Origin: an uncultured Opitutia bacterium
Lineage (GTDB): Bacteria > Verrucomicrobiota > Verrucomicrobiia > Opitutales > UBA953
DNA length: 6,766 nt
Direction: 5' to 3'
Assembly: GCA_937875975.1 (NCBI GenBank)
Contig: CALEEU010000175.1
Span: 1-6,766, forward strand
Shown: positions 5,679 through 6,766 of the stretch, piece after piece
How the letters are laid out: each line of letters opens with the position of its first letter
How positions within the stretch are numbered: position 1 is the first letter of the stretch
The notes under the pieces: generated by a model
The model's input: the letters and a program-made list of their open reading frames with translations, nothing else
Database searches by the model: none
Told to the model about the DNA's origin: nothing
Position numbers and translations under genes: made by a program

Positions 5679-5861
5679 ATGAGTGATGCCCCCGAGCCAT
5701 CCCCCCAACGCAAGCTGACCATCCGGATCTTCTTGGTCCTGTTCGTGGCCTCAGCGATCTTCATGTCTTGGTTTGGGGTGATGCAGCAGCGGAAGCATGG
5801 GCCGAAGTCCGACGGTAAGCCTAAGGACCCCTACGAAGACCGGAGCCTGTTCGGCCGCTGA
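5679..5861 (+). CDS. Small single-pass membrane protein, 60 residues, unknown function
   Basis: Starting at the ATG at 5679 and ending at the TGA at 5859-5861, the protein has a short polar N-terminus (SDAPEPSPQRK). One hydrophobic helix follows at about residues 14-36 (IRIFLVLFVASAIFMSWFGVM). The C-terminal tail is charged and Pro/Gly/Lys-rich, ending in KDPYEDRSLFGR. The basic residues before the helix do not settle topology, because the tail is also basic. The reading frame extends far upstream, but that part is antisense to the response regulator and has no credible start. No Shine-Dalgarno is visible, and the position just after a promoter-like pair suggests leaderless expression. No family is recognised. 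It lies alone between the divergent regulator and tRNA-Glu. Confidence 0.7.
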   Translation: MSDAPEPSPQRKLTIRIFLVLFVASAIFMSWFGVMQQRKHGPKSDGKPKDPYEDRSLFGR

Positions 5862-5904
5862 CCTGCCTGGCAGGGGGGGGCTGGCACGGGACTTTCCAAA
5901 AATC

Positions 5905-5932
5905 TTGACCAGTGGGACTTCGTTCCTAAGTT
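5905..5932 (+). promoter_or_regulatory. Candidate promoter of tRNA-Glu
   Basis: TTGACC (5905-5910) is followed after 16 bp by TAAGTT (5927-5932), placing the start of transcription near 5939, about ten bases before the mature tRNA. The -35 box matches consensus at 5 of 6 positions; the -10 box is weak. Upstream, 5862-5904 holds only a short CCTG/CAGG hairpin and a run of eight G (5873-5880). Confidence 0.45.
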
Positions 5933-5949
5933 CCTCACTTCCACCGACC

Positions 5950-6027
5950 GCCCCCTTCGTCTAGCCCGGTCCAGGACACCTCGTTTTCATTGAGGTAACT
6001 GGGGTTCGAATCCCCAAGGGGGCGCCA
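5950..6027 (+). tRNA. tRNA-Glu (anticodon UUC)
   Basis: The 78-nt sequence folds as a cloverleaf. The 7-bp acceptor stem pairs GCCCCCT (5950-5956) with AGGGGGC (6017-6023), followed by discriminator G and an encoded CCA (6025-6027). The D arm is slightly long. The anticodon arm CCTCG-TTTTCAT-TGAGG shows the anticodon TTC, and the T arm is TGGGG-TTCGAAT-CCCCA. The pattern matches bacterial tRNA-Glu, which reads GAA and GAG and also supplies glutamyl-tRNA for tetrapyrrole synthesis in organisms with the C5 pathway. No repeat of its 3' end was seen elsewhere in the window, so there is no evidence of an integrated element here. Confidence 0.97.
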
Positions 6028-6050
6028 GGTGGAAGCTTTTAAGATCCGGT

Positions 6051-6066
6051 CTCTCCACGAGGGGAG
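6051..6066 (+). terminator. Weak hairpin downstream of tRNA-Glu, possible terminator
   Basis: CTCTCC (6051-6056) and GGGGAG (6061-6066) can pair (one G-U) around an ACGA loop, 23 nt after the tRNA. No run of T follows directly, only CTTATTT about ten bases later, so intrinsic termination is uncertain. Confidence 0.25.
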
Positions 6067-6095
6067 GGCGGAGCCTTATTTCCGGGTTACTCACA

Positions 6096-6124
6096 TTGCC
6101 CCTTGCCTCAGTTCAAAATTTATT
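6096..6124 (+). promoter_or_regulatory. Candidate promoter of the GbsR/MarR-type gene
   Basis: TTGCCC (6096-6101) and TTTATT (6119-6124) are separated by 17 bp, each matching consensus at 4 of 6 positions. Transcription would begin near 6131, leaving a leader of about 33 nt that contains the ATCAGG/CCTGAT dyad. This is weak pattern evidence. Confidence 0.3.
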
Positions 6125-6129
6125 GAAAC
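6111..6129. promoter_or_regulatory. AT-rich inverted repeat, operator candidate
   Basis: GTTCAA (6111-6116) and TTGAAAC (6123-6129) are near-perfect inverted arms around AATTTA. The dyad covers the candidate -10 box of the downstream regulator gene. MarR-like proteins commonly bind such AT-rich dyads and repress their own genes, so autoregulation is a reasonable inference. Confidence 0.35.
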
Positions 6130-6146
6130 ATCAGGAAGCCCCTGAT
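6130..6146. promoter_or_regulatory. Inverted repeat ATCAGG-AAGCC-CCTGAT in the leader region
   Basis: Perfect 6-bp arms with a 5-nt spacer lie 18 nt before the ATG of the regulator gene. The right arm also belongs to a 9-bp direct repeat, GCCCCTGAT, at 6138-6146 and 6157-6165. The second copy runs into the start codon. It may be a second operator or a leader hairpin. Confidence 0.35.
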
Positions 6147-6163
6147 CCTAGGCCCTGCCCCTG

Positions 6164-6685
6164 ATGAAGCCCCCCTCTGAAAAGTCAGCCGGACGCCGTA
6201 AAAGCCGCCCGTCATTCGAGCCCCTTCAGCCGCACGAGATCGAACTCGCCGATTTCTTCGTGCGCATGGCCGGTATTCTGGGCGTTCCGCGCTCGGTCGC
6301 CGAAATCTATGCCCTCCTTTATGTGTCCTCGGGACCCCTCGATTTCGACCACATCCAGGGACGGCTAGGGATTAGTAAAGGCTCTGTCAGTCAAGGACTT
6401 AAGTTCCTTCGAGACCACGAGATGATCCTTTCGGTCAAGGAAAAGGGCGCCCGTCGTGAGCGCTGGCAGCCTACCCCTTCACTGGCGGCTTCCCTCGTCA
6501 CCCTTCTCCGCAGCCAAGTGCTTCCCGCCCTCGAGCAAGCTCAGCCTGGCCTTCAACGCGTCCTCGCCGATGCCCAAGAGCGTGGCGCTCAGCCCGAAGT
6601 GATTGAGCGGCTCAGCCGGCTCAACCGCTGGAACAGCCGAGCCCTCGAGCTCGCGCCCCTGCTTCTCCCTCCTCCGGGAGCCTGA
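6164..6685 (+). CDS. GbsR/MarR-family winged-helix transcriptional regulator
   Basis: This 173-residue protein begins with a basic, disordered-looking stretch (1-22). A winged-helix domain follows: DFFVRMAGILGVPRSVAEIYALLYVSS (about 30-56), PLDFDHIQGRLGISKGSVSQGLKFLRDHEMI (58-88) with the recognition helix around SKGSVSQGLKFL, and a wing with KGARRERW (94-101). This order matches GbsR-like MarR regulators, in which the phrase G-x-P-R-x-x-x-x-I-Y-A-L-L-Y is characteristic. The C-terminal helices probably dimerise. Family members control osmoprotectant, efflux or envelope genes, but the target here is unknown. The ATG at 6164 lacks a Shine-Dalgarno, and no better start is seen. Two inverted repeats upstream suggest self-regulation. 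No gene in the window is clearly its partner. Confidence 0.88.
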   Translation: MKPPSEKSAGRRKSRPSFEPLQPHEIELADFFVRMAGILGVPRSVAEIYALLYVSSGPLDFDHIQGRLGISKGSVSQGLKFLRDHEMILSVKEKGARRERWQPTPSLAASLVTLLRSQVLPALEQAQPGLQRVLADAQERGAQPEVIERLSRLNRWNSRALELAPLLLPPPGA

Positions 6686-6693
6686 CCCTTTCT

Positions 6694-6708
6694 GCCGGCT
6701 TAGCCGGT
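6694..6708 (+). terminator. Short triloop hairpin after the regulator gene
   Basis: CCGGC-TTA-GCCGG (6695-6707), extended by one G-U pair, forms a compact hairpin nine bases after the stop codon. It lacks a T tract, so any terminator role is tentative. Confidence 0.3.
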
Positions 6709-6723
6709 GACAGTTCATCTTGC

Positions 6724-6758
6724 CCGTACGTGCACGCGAAATTCGCCTCCACGTGCGG
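6724..6758. repeat. Imperfect 35-bp palindrome at the window end
   Basis: CCGTACGTG (6724-6732) pairs with CACGTGCGG (6750-6758) with one G-U. A second stem, GCGAA-A-TTCGC (6736-6746), is nested inside, separated from the outer stem by CAC and CTC. It may be a terminator, an operator for a gene beyond the window, or a dispersed repeat. The rest of 6686-6766 shows no gene. Confidence 0.5.
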
Positions 6759-6766
6759 TAGCCTGC

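Noticed and set aside
5873..5880. Run of eight G as a phase-variation tract
   Set aside because: It lies outside any coding sequence and upstream of the candidate tRNA promoter, so there is no evidence it switches a gene.
5950..6027. tRNA-Glu as an integration site for a mobile element
   Set aside because: No duplicated tRNA 3' end, integrase or phage gene is visible in the window.

Overview
The window comes from a GC-rich bacterial chromosome with tightly packed genes, no phage or plasmid genes and no transposase. The protein set (a DUF21/CBS membrane protein, prolipoprotein diacylglyceryl transferase, a DegT-type sugar aminotransferase, a CGWS glutaredoxin, an OmpR-type regulator, tRNA-Glu and a GbsR/MarR-type regulator) indicates a Gram-negative-like chromosome. 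Several starts lack a Shine-Dalgarno sequence, and the convergent intergenic region is full of short-period repeats. A verrucomicrobial (Opitutales-like) host is my best guess, but the sequence alone does not prove it.

Layout. (1) 1-549, + strand: the C-terminal part of a class IV (fold type IV) PLP enzyme, cut by the window edge. It converges on, and overlaps by 25 bp, a small three-helix membrane protein on the - strand (525-905). (2) 993-4090, + strand: a probable three-gene operon. It holds a DUF21/CBS-pair protein, then lgt joined to it by an ATGA overlap, then a DegT/DnrJ/EryC1 aminotransferase after a short gap. (3) 4091-4441: a gene-free region between convergent genes. It contains a large imperfect palindrome built from 8-bp GGTGCAAA direct repeats, plus several 7-bp tandem duplications. 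(4) 4442-5582, - strand: an orphan OmpR/PhoB-type response regulator followed 31 nt later by a small glutaredoxin-fold protein. (5) 5583-5861: a compact divergent promoter region and a 60-residue single-pass membrane protein whose start codon sits next to a perfect inverted repeat. (6) 5950-6027: tRNA-Glu(UUC) with encoded CCA. (7) 6164-6685: a GbsR/MarR-type regulator preceded by two inverted repeats. (8) 6686-6766: two hairpins and no gene.

How the genes fit together. The 993-4090 cluster joins membrane and envelope functions: probable divalent-cation handling, lipoprotein lipidation and nucleotide-sugar amination. The response regulator and glutaredoxin could form a small redox or stress unit, but no sensor kinase is present. 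I see no clear new defence or metabolic system. The strongest unexplained signals are the composite repeat at 4115-4428 and the back-to-back promoter arrangement at 5622-5681.
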